From: Novosphingobium endophyticum
GTDB lineage: Bacteria > Pseudomonadota > Alphaproteobacteria > Sphingomonadales > Sphingomonadaceae
Direction of reading: 5' to 3'
NCBI RefSeq assembly: GCF_014640675.1
Contig: NZ_BMHK01000013.1
Coordinates: forward strand, 48,079 to 112,078
DNA length: 64,000 nt
Each line of letters opens with the position of its first letter. Position 1 is the stretch's first letter. The notes under the pieces are model-generated. The model was given only the letters and a program-made list of their open reading frames with translations, did not search any database and was not told the origin of the DNA. Below are positions 17,059 to 25,275 of the stretch, piece after piece. A program made the position numbers and the translations under genes.

Positions 17059-18045
17059 ATGAACATGCCAGTAATCAATGCGCCCGACGCCCGAGATCTG
17101 AGCGCCGCCGACGTAGATCCGGCGCGCGAGCTGGAAAGTTGCAATCATCTTCTCGACGATCACGCCGGGCTGGAGGCGTTCTACCGGGAGAACGGCTACA
17201 TCCTCCTGCGAGAGGTGTTCGATCCCCAGTCCGTCGCGCAGGCGCGCGATGCGATGCTGGCCGTGGCAGCCGAACTCGGCATTACCGAACCGGGTGATCC
17301 GGTCGGCAAATGGACGGGCAAGCCCTTGCCCGCTAATATGGAAGAGAGCGATCTCTATGCCGGGATCGCCAAGGCGCTGATCGAGCATCCCGCCAATCTC
17401 GCCGTGATGGAGAAAGTGCTGGGCGAACCCGCCTGTGCGGTCCCCATCGTCCAGTACCGCACTTATCCGCCGGGCGGCCCGATCACCGTGGTGCACCAGG
17501 ATGGTTTTTACAGTCCCGGAATCCAGGACTACAAGCCGGTGTGGGTGCCCCTGACCCCTTGCGCGCGCGACATGGGCGGCCTCGCCATCGCCATCGGCCA
17601 GAACCGGCGCGGCTATTTCCACAATGTCGGCAAGCCGTCGCCCTATCCCTTCCCGCGCGACGCCGTTCCGGACGACGCCTGGGCCACGACCGACTACATG
17701 CCGGGCGATGTCCTGATCGTGCACCCCTGCACGCCGCATTGCGGCACGCCCAACAGGTCCGACCGGCTGCGCATCACCTTCGACTCCCGTGTCCAGTCCG
17801 CCGCCAATCCCAGCGCTATCGCCGCGACCGTGACGGCCGTCACCCCCAATTCCATCACAGTCGATGTAAAGGAACTAGGCGTGCGTACCCTCACCGTGGA
17901 CAGCGACACTTTCATCCGCGTGCTCCATCCCGGTGTGCGGGAGAAGTTCGAAGGTTTTGCAGAATATACCAGGCCGGGCATGAGGCTGGTCGTGGTGCGC
18001 GACGGCGACCGGGCAGTGATGTTGCGCAAGGCGGCTGAGGGCTGA
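17059..18045 (+). CDS. Phytanoyl-CoA dioxygenase (PhyH) family Fe(II)/2-oxoglutarate oxygenase
   Basis: 328 residues. The start at 17059 has GGGGAGAGG upstream. The iron ligands are H146-x-D148 (VVHQDGFY) and a distal His, most likely H227 in PHCGTPNRSDRLR, with the following Arg for 2-oxoglutarate. Residues about 255-328 form an extra beta-rich C-terminal segment beyond the usual PhyH core. The family hydroxylates acyl-CoAs, free acids or small molecules at unactivated carbons. It is last in the FadB operon after a 109-base gap that may contain its own promoter. It is one of three 2-oxoglutarate-dependent oxygenases in the window. Confidence 0.9.
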   Translation: MNMPVINAPDARDLSAADVDPARELESCNHLLDDHAGLEAFYRENGYILLREVFDPQSVAQARDAMLAVAAELGITEPGDPVGKWTGKPLPANMEESDLYAGIAKALIEHPANLAVMEKVLGEPACAVPIVQYRTYPPGGPITVVHQDGFYSPGIQDYKPVWVPLTPCARDMGGLAIAIGQNRRGYFHNVGKPSPYPFPRDAVPDDAWATTDYMPGDVLIVHPCTPHCGTPNRSDRLRITFDSRVQSAANPSAIAATVTAVTPNSITVDVKELGVRTLTVDSDTFIRVLHPGVREKFEGFAEYTRPGMRLVVVRDGDRAVMLRKAAEG

Positions 18046-18101
18046 CGACCGGACGGCGGGGAAACCGTAGCCTTGTCCCCGGCTTCTTGCTGCCCCGGTC
18101 G
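18046..18101. terminator. Candidate bidirectional terminator
   Basis: Between the convergent stops of the PhyH and ACAD genes, CGACCGG (18046-18052) pairs with CCGGTCG (18095-18101). An inner GGGGA/TCCCC pair lies at 18058-18062 and 18076-18080. No clear T-run follows, so the assignment is tentative. Confidence 0.35.
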
Positions 18102-18103
18102 CG

Positions 18104-19237
18104 TCAGGCGGCGGCCGGATAGACGCCGCGAAGCTCGACCAGGCGCGCCAGGTGATAGTCGCGGTCCCCCAGCAGCGCGTCGATGGCGGTCAGGCGCTTG
18201 AAGGCGTGGCCGACCTTGTACTCGGCAGTGATGCCGATAGCGCCATGCATCTGCACGGCCTCCTGCCCGATCAAGCGTCCCGATTTGCCGATCTGCGCCT
18301 TGGCCGCGGAAATGTTGCGCGTCCGCTGATCGGCGTCGATGTCGAGCGACAGGGCGGCCAGTACCGCCATGCTGCGCGACAACTCCAGTTCCATCAGCAT
18401 GTCGACTGCGCGATGCTGCAGCGCCTGAAAGCTCCCGATCGCGACGCCGAATTGCCGGCGGGTCTTGAGATATTCGACCGTCACATCGAAGGTCTCGGAC
18501 ATCGCGCCTACGGCTTCCGCCACCAAAGCGGCCGTGGCAACCTCGAACGTGCGGGCAAGGATCGCCCCGCTCTGCCCCGCATCGCCGATCAGGGCAGCGG
18601 CCGGAACGGCGACCGAGGAGAAGGTGATGTCCGCCACGGGCACGCCGTCATAGCCTCGCGCCTTCTCGACCGCGACGCCCTCGGCAGCGGTATTGACGAG
18701 GAACAGGCCGGGCCCTTCCCCCGTCTGCGCGCTGACGACCAGCGTATCGGCGCTGGCGCCGTGGATGACCGCGATCTTGCGTCCGTCTATTTTCCAACCC
18801 TCGCCGTCACGAGTCGCGGTCGTCCGTGCATCCAGCGTATGGCGGGGCATCCCGCGCTCGCTATGTGCCAGCGCCAGTATGTGCTCGCCCGCGATCAGAC
18901 CGGGCAGGATCCCGGCGCGCTGCTCCGCCGAAGCGCCATAGCGCAGCACGCCGCCCGCCAGCACCACCGTCGCGAAATAGGGCTCGACCATGAGGCCCCG
19001 CCCCAGCGCCTCCATGACAATCATCATTTCGACACCGCCGCCGCCGAAGCCGCCGTCCTCTTCCGCAAAGGGCATGCCCAGCAGTCCCATGTCGGCCAAT
19101 CCGGCATAGGCCTGACGGCTCCAGCCGTCGCTGGTCTTCAGGGCATGTTCGCGCTGCTGGAAGCCATAGGTATCCGCCACGAGACGGGTGACGGCTTCCT
19201 GAAGCATCTTCTGTTCGTCGGTAAGTTCGAAGTCCAT
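18104..19237 (-). CDS. Acyl-CoA dehydrogenase, presumed non-catalytic partner subunit
   Basis: 377 residues with an ACAD fold but a poorly conserved substrate loop (LAHSERGMPRHTL). There is no Glu at the C-terminal catalytic site (FKRLTAIDALLGD) and none at the helix-G site. This is the pattern of one member of the heterotetrameric ACADs described for mycobacterial steroid catabolism (for example FadE26-FadE27, FadE28-FadE29), where one subunit carries the Glu. The catalytic-type partner is encoded directly upstream, 20 bases away. RRQFGVAIGSFQALQH at about residues 260-276 is the well-conserved dimer and FAD contact segment. The pair probably acts on a bulky acyl-CoA. Confidence 0.9.
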   Translation of the reverse strand: MDFELTDEQKMLQEAVTRLVADTYGFQQREHALKTSDGWSRQAYAGLADMGLLGMPFAEEDGGFGGGGVEMMIVMEALGRGLMVEPYFATVVLAGGVLRYGASAEQRAGILPGLIAGEHILALAHSERGMPRHTLDARTTATRDGEGWKIDGRKIAVIHGASADTLVVSAQTGEGPGLFLVNTAAEGVAVEKARGYDGVPVADITFSSVAVPAAALIGDAGQSGAILARTFEVATAALVAEAVGAMSETFDVTVEYLKTRRQFGVAIGSFQALQHRAVDMLMELELSRSMAVLAALSLDIDADQRTRNISAAKAQIGKSGRLIGQEAVQMHGAIGITAEYKVGHAFKRLTAIDALLGDRDYHLARLVELRGVYPAAA

Positions 19238-19257
19238 GGCGCGTCAAAATCCCCGTA

Positions 19258-20445
19258 TCACAGTCCCAGCATGGTCTTGGCGATGATGTTCTTCTGGACC
19301 TCGTTCGATCCGCCGAAAATCGACACCTTGCGCATCGTGAAATAGAAAGGCGCGGCGGCGCCGAGCCAGCCCGTGTCGAGGTCTCCGCCGTGATGATCAT
19401 GGTCCGTAACGGCGAGACCGGCGGGGCCCGCCAGTTCCGTCACCAGCTCCGTCATCCGCTGCTGCATCTCGGTGCCCTTGACCTTCAGGATGGAGGCGGC
19501 CGCATTGGCGCCGCCGCCATGCGCATCGGCCGCAACGACGCGCAGCTGCGTCAGTTCGAGCGCGCGTAGTTCCACCTCCACCTCGGCCAGCTTGTAGGCG
19601 AGGCGGAGTTGCTCCTCTTGCGTCAGCGTACCGTCGCCGGCCAGTCGCCTCTCCAGCACGCGAAGCTGCGACAGCCGCTCCTTCGACAGGCCGATGCGCG
19701 CGATGCCGCTGCGTTCACTGCCGAGCAGATGCTTGGCGACATCCCAGCCCTTGCCTTCCTCGCCGACCACATTCCCGACCGGCACGCGGACATCGTCGAA
19801 GAACACCTCGTTCGCATCGTGCCCACCATCAATAGTCTCGATCGGGCGGACGGTAATTCCCGGCGTCTTCATGTCGAGCAAGAGGAAGGTTATGCCCTGC
19901 TGCTTCCTGCCGCTGTTGTCCGTGCGGAACAGGCCGAACATCCAGTCGGCGTGCTGTGCCTGGGTGGTCCAGATCTTCTGGCCGTTCAGTACATAATCGT
20001 CTCCGTCGCGAATGGCGATTGTCTTGAGGCTGGCGAGGTCCGATCCCGCGCCCGGTTCCGAAAAGCCCTGGCACCACCAGATGTCGATATTGGCGGTCGC
20101 GGCGAGGAAATTCTCCTTCTGCGCGTCCGTGCCGTATCTGCACAGCACTGGCCCGATCATGTTGACGTTGAACGGCGATCCTTCGGGGGCATGGGCCAGC
20201 GCCATCTCCTCCTGGAAGATATAGCGCTGCGCCGGGGTCCAGTTCTGGCCGCCATACTGGACCGGCCAGTGGGTGACGGCCCAGCCGCGCGCATTGAGGA
20301 TGCGTTGCCAGCGAACTGTGTCCGCCTTGTCCAGATGTTCGCGGTCGATCATCTTCTGCCGCAGGTCGCCGGGCAGAGCGTCCTTGAGGAAGGCCCGCAC
20401 CTCATCGCGGAAGGCCAGTTCCTCTGCCGTGAAATCGAGCTTCAT
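19258..20445 (-). CDS. Acyl-CoA dehydrogenase, catalytic-type subunit
   Basis: 395 residues, ribosome binding site GGGGAA. The motifs are GFSEPGAGSDLASL and LNGQKIWTTQAQHADW. A Glu in helix G (LLGSERSGIARIG) serves as the likely base, and the C-terminus is IFGGSNEVQKNIIAK. These are features of the FadE subunits that pair with a degenerate second subunit. It lies between an MECR-type reductase upstream and its partner downstream on the same strand, in an operon headed by an IclR regulator. It likely dehydrogenates a CoA thioester of a cyclic or branched acid. Confidence 0.92.
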   Translation of the reverse strand: MKLDFTAEELAFRDEVRAFLKDALPGDLRQKMIDREHLDKADTVRWQRILNARGWAVTHWPVQYGGQNWTPAQRYIFQEEMALAHAPEGSPFNVNMIGPVLCRYGTDAQKENFLAATANIDIWWCQGFSEPGAGSDLASLKTIAIRDGDDYVLNGQKIWTTQAQHADWMFGLFRTDNSGRKQQGITFLLLDMKTPGITVRPIETIDGGHDANEVFFDDVRVPVGNVVGEEGKGWDVAKHLLGSERSGIARIGLSKERLSQLRVLERRLAGDGTLTQEEQLRLAYKLAEVEVELRALELTQLRVVAADAHGGGANAAASILKVKGTEMQQRMTELVTELAGPAGLAVTDHDHHGGDLDTGWLGAAAPFYFTMRKVSIFGGSNEVQKNIIAKTMLGL

Positions 20446-20531
20446 TGCAATTTCCCCATGTCGGTGCAGCCACCAGCAGTTATTGGCGGGTCAAGTCAAC
20501 GCGCACGCAAGAAGGCTTCACATGGCCGATA

Positions 20532-21485
20532 TCAGGCGGTGAGGTCGAGGAGGATACGCCCCTTGCCGCCCTCCCGAGCCGCCACGACCGCCCTGTCCGC
20601 CTCCCGCAAGGGCATCAGCGCTCTTGTCGCCAGGGACGGCGGCGCCTCCAGGAAGAGGTCGAAAAGTTCGGCGAACATGCGGTTCACCCCGTCGGCGCCA
20701 AGCGCCGTTTCGGCGGGACGCAGACTGAAGCCGGATATCGACAGGCCGCCGCCAGTCAGGAGCTGCGAACGCACGGCGACGGGCTGGCCGGACAAGTGAC
20801 CGAAAACGACGATCCGCCCACCTGCTGACACACATTCGGCGAGCCGCCCCGTTGCCTCGCCTGCCACGCAGTCCAGCGCTGCCCGCACCGCCCGGCCGGC
20901 TGCTGCATCGCTGACGCTGGCTGCGAGCGCGGGGCCGTCGACGACAGCGTGCGGAAGGGCCGCGTCCGCATTGCGAACCACATCCACGACATGGATGGCC
21001 CGCCGCGCTGCCAGCGCCCTGACCCATGCCGCCACGGTCGATCCCGCGGCGTTCTGAACGATGGCGGCGCCGTCCCCGGCGCCTGCATTGTCGAGCAGGA
21101 GTCTGGCCGTCGGGGGATTGATGCGCAGCATGGCCGCCTGTTCGTCCGGAATGCCCGCCGGCACAGCTATCAACTGCTCACGGTCCAGGACGCGGTAGCT
21201 GGCCCAGTTGCCGCGCGTCAGGGGCAAGACCCTGTCCCCCGGGCGCAAGTCCGACACGGCCGCACCCACCTCCTCGACCCGACCCACGCCTTCCGCGCCG
21301 AGTGGCACGGCCGAACCCAGATCGAACGCATATCGGCCGTCAATGGCGAGCAGGTCGGCAGGATTGATCGGCGCGTACAGCATCCGGACCAGTACGTCCC
21401 TATCCGACAGCGGGGCAGGCCGGGGCATTTCCACGAGACGGACTCGGCCGCCGCTCCCCGGCAGAACCGCCAGATTGTCCGACAT
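20532..21485 (-). CDS. MECR/quinone-oxidoreductase-type MDR enoyl reductase
   Basis: 317 residues, medium-chain dehydrogenase fold without the zinc ligands. The segment INPPTARLLLDN followed by VQNAAGSTVAAWV matches the signature of mitochondrial 2-enoyl thioester reductase (MECR/ETR1) rather than of zinc alcohol dehydrogenases. The ATG at 21485 is preferred over a TTG one codon earlier. It probably reduces a conjugated C=C bond with NADPH. It sits between the IclR gene and the two acyl-CoA dehydrogenase genes, so the operon pairs a reductase with a dehydrogenase of the same bond type. That suggests repositioning or removal of a double bond. Confidence 0.82.
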   Translation of the reverse strand: MSDNLAVLPGSGGRVRLVEMPRPAPLSDRDVLVRMLYAPINPADLLAIDGRYAFDLGSAVPLGAEGVGRVEEVGAAVSDLRPGDRVLPLTRGNWASYRVLDREQLIAVPAGIPDEQAAMLRINPPTARLLLDNAGAGDGAAIVQNAAGSTVAAWVRALAARRAIHVVDVVRNADAALPHAVVDGPALAASVSDAAAGRAVRAALDCVAGEATGRLAECVSAGGRIVVFGHLSGQPVAVRSQLLTGGGLSISGFSLRPAETALGADGVNRMFAELFDLFLEAPPSLATRALMPLREADRAVVAAREGGKGRILLDLTA

Positions 21486-21510
21486 CAATGCTGCCGCCGC
21501 TTGCTCGTAT

Positions 21511-22353
21511 TCAGGCGAAATGCCTGCGATAGTCGGGGATCTTCATGGGTTCAGGCATCGGGACAACATTGGACGCGTCCGCATCTCTGCCTTCTTCCTC
21601 GGCATGGAGCCTGGAAATTTCCTCGCGACGCTGCATGAGCATCTCGAGTATCTCCTCGCCCCTCTCACAGACGATTACCGAAGGCATCTGCACGCTGATC
21701 ACGAGGCGGTCAATATGATGACCTCTCGGCAGGAGCACGGCCACGCAGCCGACGCCGTCCTGTCCTTCGTCGATGGTCCAGCCCTGTTCGCGCAGTACCG
21801 CCAGTTCGGAAAGCACCTCCGCCACCCGCACATGCTTCTCCTGATCACCCTCTTCCGCGTTCAGTCGGTGGACGGCCGACCGGATATGATCAGTCTGGTA
21901 ACTGGACAGCAACAACTTGCCCTGCGGCGTATGCAGCAAGGGACGCGTGTCGCCCACATGAGCCTCCACCGAATGATCGGTGTTGCCGTGTATGACGTGC
22001 AGATGCTGCACGACATAGTTTGAGGCGGTGGACAGCAGCACTGTTTCGTTGGTGAGCTGTGCAAGCTCATCAATGGCCGACAGCAGCGGCCCGCCACGGA
22101 ACAGCGACGGTTTCACCCAGGCGCCAAGCAGGGCGACGCGCGCCGTCGGGCTGTAGGTTCGCCGAAAGCGATTGTAATGAAGATAGCCCAGGCGCGTCAG
22201 GCAACGCAGCAGCTCGGACGTGCTCGATTGCGGGTAATTCAAGGTGCGCGACATATCCATTACGGTCGCATGGCGGCGATCCTGATCGAAATACTCCAGG
22301 ATTTCCAGCACCCGATGCGCGGACTTGATGGTTCGGGAAGCGGTGGTGGCCAT
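21511..22353 (-). CDS. IclR-family transcriptional regulator
   Basis: 280 residues. The N-terminal winged helix-turn-helix covers about residues 8-70 (SAHRVLEILEYF, then MDMSRTLNYPQSSTSELLRCL). The effector domain (about 85-250) ends in a long charged tail of 30 residues rich in Glu and Arg. It is the first gene of the operon containing the MECR-type and ACAD genes, 25 bases upstream, so it probably autoregulates this unit. It is divergent from another IclR gene across 132 bases containing a strong palindrome. Confidence 0.9.
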   Translation of the reverse strand: MATTASRTIKSAHRVLEILEYFDQDRRHATVMDMSRTLNYPQSSTSELLRCLTRLGYLHYNRFRRTYSPTARVALLGAWVKPSLFRGGPLLSAIDELAQLTNETVLLSTASNYVVQHLHVIHGNTDHSVEAHVGDTRPLLHTPQGKLLLSSYQTDHIRSAVHRLNAEEGDQEKHVRVAEVLSELAVLREQGWTIDEGQDGVGCVAVLLPRGHHIDRLVISVQMPSVIVCERGEEILEMLMQRREEISRLHAEEEGRDADASNVVPMPEPMKIPDYRRHFA

Positions 22354-22432
22354 CGGTGTTCCTCTTCCTAGAGCGGGCTCATGTCCGCTTCACGAGTCGG
22401 ATCATACCATCACATACGCAACCTGCAACGGT

Positions 22433-22453
22433 TTTTCGAATTGCATTCGAAAA
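22433..22453. promoter_or_regulatory. Candidate IclR operator between two divergent iclR-type genes
   Basis: A perfect inverted repeat TTTTCGAA-TTGCA-TTCGAAAA lies in the 132-base space between the two IclR genes. IclR proteins bind short dyads of this size. It is AT-rich against a GC-rich background. It falls inside the longest possible frame of the downstream IclR gene, which argues that the gene starts further downstream. Confidence 0.6.
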
Positions 22454-22485
22454 TTCGCACGGCTAGAGACGTCGATGTGGCGAAC

Positions 22486-23274
22486 ATGTCGGGGCAAGAG
22501 GCAGTGGCTGACAAGGAAATGGCGAAAAACCGAGCGAAAGGCCCGAAGGCGATGGTCCGCGTTCTCGACGTGCTGAATCTTCTGGCGGGCAAGCCGGACG
22601 GCATGACGCTGTCCGATCTCAGCACCCTGATGTCGGTCCCCAAGAGCACCTTTCTCGATACCCTGCGCGGCCTGTGCGACATGCACTATCTGGCGCAGGA
22701 AGACGGACGATACCGACTGGGCTCGGCCTCCTACCGCTTCGCCACCCGTATCGTCAGCAGCTGGTCCGCGCCGGAGATGATCAGGATCCAGGTTAAGGCG
22801 CTGGCGAAGGAAACCGGTGAATCCGTTGGCTTTGCAATTGCCGATTGGGAGATCGGGCAAGCCTTCTACACAGAGGCCGTAAACAGCCGTCAGCCGGTTC
22901 GCTACGCCATGCAAGCAGGGCTTCGTGCACCGCTTTATGCCAGCGCAGCGGGGCGGGTCCTGCTGGCCTTTGCGCCGCCGGCGCGAACCGATGCCTATCT
23001 AGCCCGCGCGCATCTGAAGCCGTTGACCGGCAGTACGCGGACAAGTCCCGAGGAGATCCGGGAAAATCTGAATGAGATACGGCATCTCGGCTATTGCGCC
23101 AGTTTTGGCGAAATGCTGAGCGACACGGCCGCGATCGCGGTGCCGGTCCACGGTCCCGATGGAAAGACGGTTGGGGCCATGATGGTGGCCGCGCCGCTCG
23201 GCAGGATGGAGGCCAATTTCGACCGCTTTCTGCAAGCGATACGCCATGCCGGGCAGATGGCGTCGGCAGGTTAG
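22486..23274 (+). CDS. IclR-family transcriptional regulator
   Basis: About 262 residues from the ATG at 22486. The open frame extends 35 codons upstream through a palindrome and has no domain there. A GTG at 22504 with AAGAGG before it is an alternative start. The helix-turn-helix segment is MTLSDLSTLMSVPKSTFLDTL. The effector-binding domain includes YASAAGRVLLAF, the conserved IclR stretch that contacts the ligand. It is divergent from the other IclR gene and convergent with an amidohydrolase gene 58 bases away. Its likely target is the shared intergenic operator; the effector is unknown. Confidence 0.88.
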   Translation: MSGQEAVADKEMAKNRAKGPKAMVRVLDVLNLLAGKPDGMTLSDLSTLMSVPKSTFLDTLRGLCDMHYLAQEDGRYRLGSASYRFATRIVSSWSAPEMIRIQVKALAKETGESVGFAIADWEIGQAFYTEAVNSRQPVRYAMQAGLRAPLYASAAGRVLLAFAPPARTDAYLARAHLKPLTGSTRTSPEEIRENLNEIRHLGYCASFGEMLSDTAAIAVPVHGPDGKTVGAMMVAAPLGRMEANFDRFLQAIRHAGQMASAG

Positions 23275-23332
23275 CGCGTGGTTCGCCCGTGACCGACGCC
23301 GTCGGCCACAGGCAACAACCATTCACCGCGGG

Positions 23333-24559
23333 TCAGGCGGGCAGGCCCATGAAGCGCATCCCGTTTTCATACATGATCTTGCGCGTATCCTCCCCGGACA
23401 AGCCACGACATGCCTCGGCTGCGAAATGGCGCGGTTCCTCGACACCCTCGGCATGGGGATAGTCGGACCCCATCAGCACCCAGTCGGCATTGCCGACCTG
23501 GTCGACAATCGATTTGAGATCATCCTCGGGATAAGCGACGACCGCTACATTGCGGGCGAAAATGCGGCTCGGCCGATCCTTCAACTGGCCTGCGGGCCAA
23601 TAGCCGTTCTTGGCGATACCCCGGCACTTGTCCATCTTGGTCAGCATGGCCGGCACCCATTCCGACCCGTTTTCGGCGGACAGCAGCTTCACATTCGGGA
23701 AACGCTCGAAGAAGTTCCAGAAGATGAAGCTCGACAGCGTTTCGATGACCGGCCGTTCCGAATAGCCGTGCATCCAGACAAAGGCGGACTGGCGGATGCG
23801 GGACTGCTGCATCGGTTCGCCCCACAGCGCCATGTGCTGCTTCATGTAGATGGCCTCTGACACATGGAAGACCACGCGAATGCCCGCTTCGTTGGCGATC
23901 GCCCAGAAGGGATCATGATCTGTGTGTGCGGGCGCCTTGTTGTTATAAGGACCCATCGGCATCAGAATGAGCTTGGCGCCCTTCTCGATCACGCCCTTCA
24001 ATTGCTTGCAGGCTTCCTCCACATTGTCGAGCGTGATGACCGGGCAGGAGAAGATCCGGTCGTTATAATTGTACTTCCACTGATCGTACATCCACGCGTT
24101 ATAGGCATTCAGCACCGGATAGGAATATTTCGGATCGTCGAGGAAGCTGATCGCGGTAATCATGTTTCCGAGGAACAGGATCGATGAGCGGACGTCCCAG
24201 GCATCCAGCTTCTTCACGCGGGCCTGCGGCTCGAGCATATCGGCGGTCTTGGGGACGTGCAGGTCGATCTCGGCCTTGCCCTCCTTCATCGCGCGCAGCC
24301 ACTCGTGGAGCTTGCCCGGAGCAGGCACGCGGCCATCCTCGAACAAGTGGTCGGCGCTGATCTCCACCTTGCGCGGGCCGACATACATGGCGAAATCGCC
24401 ATCCTCGCCCGTGCGGAAGGTAACGCCATATTTCTCCGCCGCGTCCTTCGGCAGATACTTGGTCCACGCTTCGTCCGTTTCCCAGAAATGGGTGTCTGCA
24501 TCGAACATAGGACCGGAATAAAGCGGTGGCCTGGACGCTGTGTCGACCTGCGCTGACAT
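23333..24559 (-). CDS. Amidohydrolase-2 family protein
   Basis: 408 residues, ribosome binding site AAGGAG. The TIM-barrel metal motif is D-x-D-x-H near residue 20 (MFDADTHFWE). A further His lies in VVFHVSEAIY and the C-terminal Asp in LMGSDYPHAEG. This is the ACMSD-like branch (PF04909), which contains decarboxylases and hydrolases, including enzymes cleaving C-C bonds of ring-derived acids. The closest paralogue in the window is at 45.4 kb. It is divergent from the CMD/CoA-ligase genes with a 271-base regulatory space, and the two units may be coregulated. The exact reaction is not predictable. Confidence 0.88.
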   Translation of the reverse strand: MSAQVDTASRPPLYSGPMFDADTHFWETDEAWTKYLPKDAAEKYGVTFRTGEDGDFAMYVGPRKVEISADHLFEDGRVPAPGKLHEWLRAMKEGKAEIDLHVPKTADMLEPQARVKKLDAWDVRSSILFLGNMITAISFLDDPKYSYPVLNAYNAWMYDQWKYNYNDRIFSCPVITLDNVEEACKQLKGVIEKGAKLILMPMGPYNNKAPAHTDHDPFWAIANEAGIRVVFHVSEAIYMKQHMALWGEPMQQSRIRQSAFVWMHGYSERPVIETLSSFIFWNFFERFPNVKLLSAENGSEWVPAMLTKMDKCRGIAKNGYWPAGQLKDRPSRIFARNVAVVAYPEDDLKSIVDQVGNADWVLMGSDYPHAEGVEEPRHFAAEACRGLSGEDTRKIMYENGMRFMGLPA

Positions 24560-24638
24560 CGAAATACTCCTTCATGGAAGCCGAAAGACGAAACGCAGGC
24601 AGGATGTCCCGTCGCCCGATCTTCAGTGCCTGACAAGT

Positions 24639-24653
24639 CGCGATATAATCGCG
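24639..24653. promoter_or_regulatory. Candidate operator palindrome
   Basis: CGCGAT-ATA-ATCGCG is a perfect dyad of 15 bases in the 271-base space between the divergent amidohydrolase and CMD-family genes. The space is otherwise without coding signal. It may bind one of the nearby IclR proteins, though its sequence differs from the 22433-22453 site. Confidence 0.4.
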
Positions 24654-24768
24654 CAAGCGGGTCGAGTGCACGCCCTGCGCCCCGCCCCATCGTCTATGTG
24701 ATGGGCCCTGGCCGTGCCATCAGATGACCGATGAGTCCCGCCGTTGTACGCGTGGGCGCCTTCCCCGA

Positions 24769-24797
24769 TTGACGCTTGCTCGTCATCCCTCATACGC
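24769..24797 (+). promoter_or_regulatory. Candidate promoter for the CMD/CoA-ligase operon
   Basis: TTGACG at 24769-24774 and ATACGC at 24792-24797 are separated by 17 bases and lie 34 bases before the ATG at 24831. The arrangement suits a sigma70 promoter of a GC-rich alphaproteobacterium. Confidence 0.4.
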
Positions 24798-24830
24798 CTT
24801 CGGGATCACGCACATGCATTGGAGAATGAT

Positions 24831-25262
24831 ATGGCGAAGCTGGACGAAAAGCAGGAATCGGGCGTCGCCTTCATCACGGGCGTCATGGGCGACACCTTCG
24901 GGTCAGCGTTCCGGAACGGCGCGACCGGGGACGGCTTCGCATCCGATATCACCCGCATGGCCGCCAGCTGGGCGTTTCATGACGCCTGGCAGCAGAGCGG
25001 CATCAATCGCAAGGAAAAGAGCATTGCGGTCATCTCGGCGTTGATCGCGACGCGTCAGAGCCTCGAACTCAAGAATCATGTGAAGATCGGTATCGCCAAT
25101 GGCCTCACCGTGGCCGAATTGGAAGGGCTGCTCATCCAATTGACGCCCTATGTCGGCTTTCCCTGCATCGCGTCCGCCACGACGGCCGTGATCGAAGCCA
25201 TGCGGGAGGCCGGTGTCTCCCCCGAAGGCATTGAAACTTCGGAAGAGCGCGGGCTTCTCTGA
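24831..25262 (+). CDS. Carboxymuconolactone decarboxylase (CMD) family protein
   Basis: 143 residues. The start at 24831 has GGAGA upstream; a longer frame from 24744 lacks homology. The core segment SLELKNHVKIGIANGLTVAELEGLL is typical of the CMD/AhpD helical fold, with the His in KNHVKIG as active-site residue. The CxxC pair of AhpD-type peroxidases is absent, so a redox role is unlikely. CMD-fold proteins act as lactone decarboxylases or as small hydrolase-like partners. It is 13 bases before an acyl-CoA ligase in the same operon. Confidence 0.85.
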   Translation: MAKLDEKQESGVAFITGVMGDTFGSAFRNGATGDGFASDITRMAASWAFHDAWQQSGINRKEKSIAVISALIATRQSLELKNHVKIGIANGLTVAELEGLLIQLTPYVGFPCIASATTAVIEAMREAGVSPEGIETSEERGLL

Positions 25263-25275
25263 CCTTGAGGACAGG

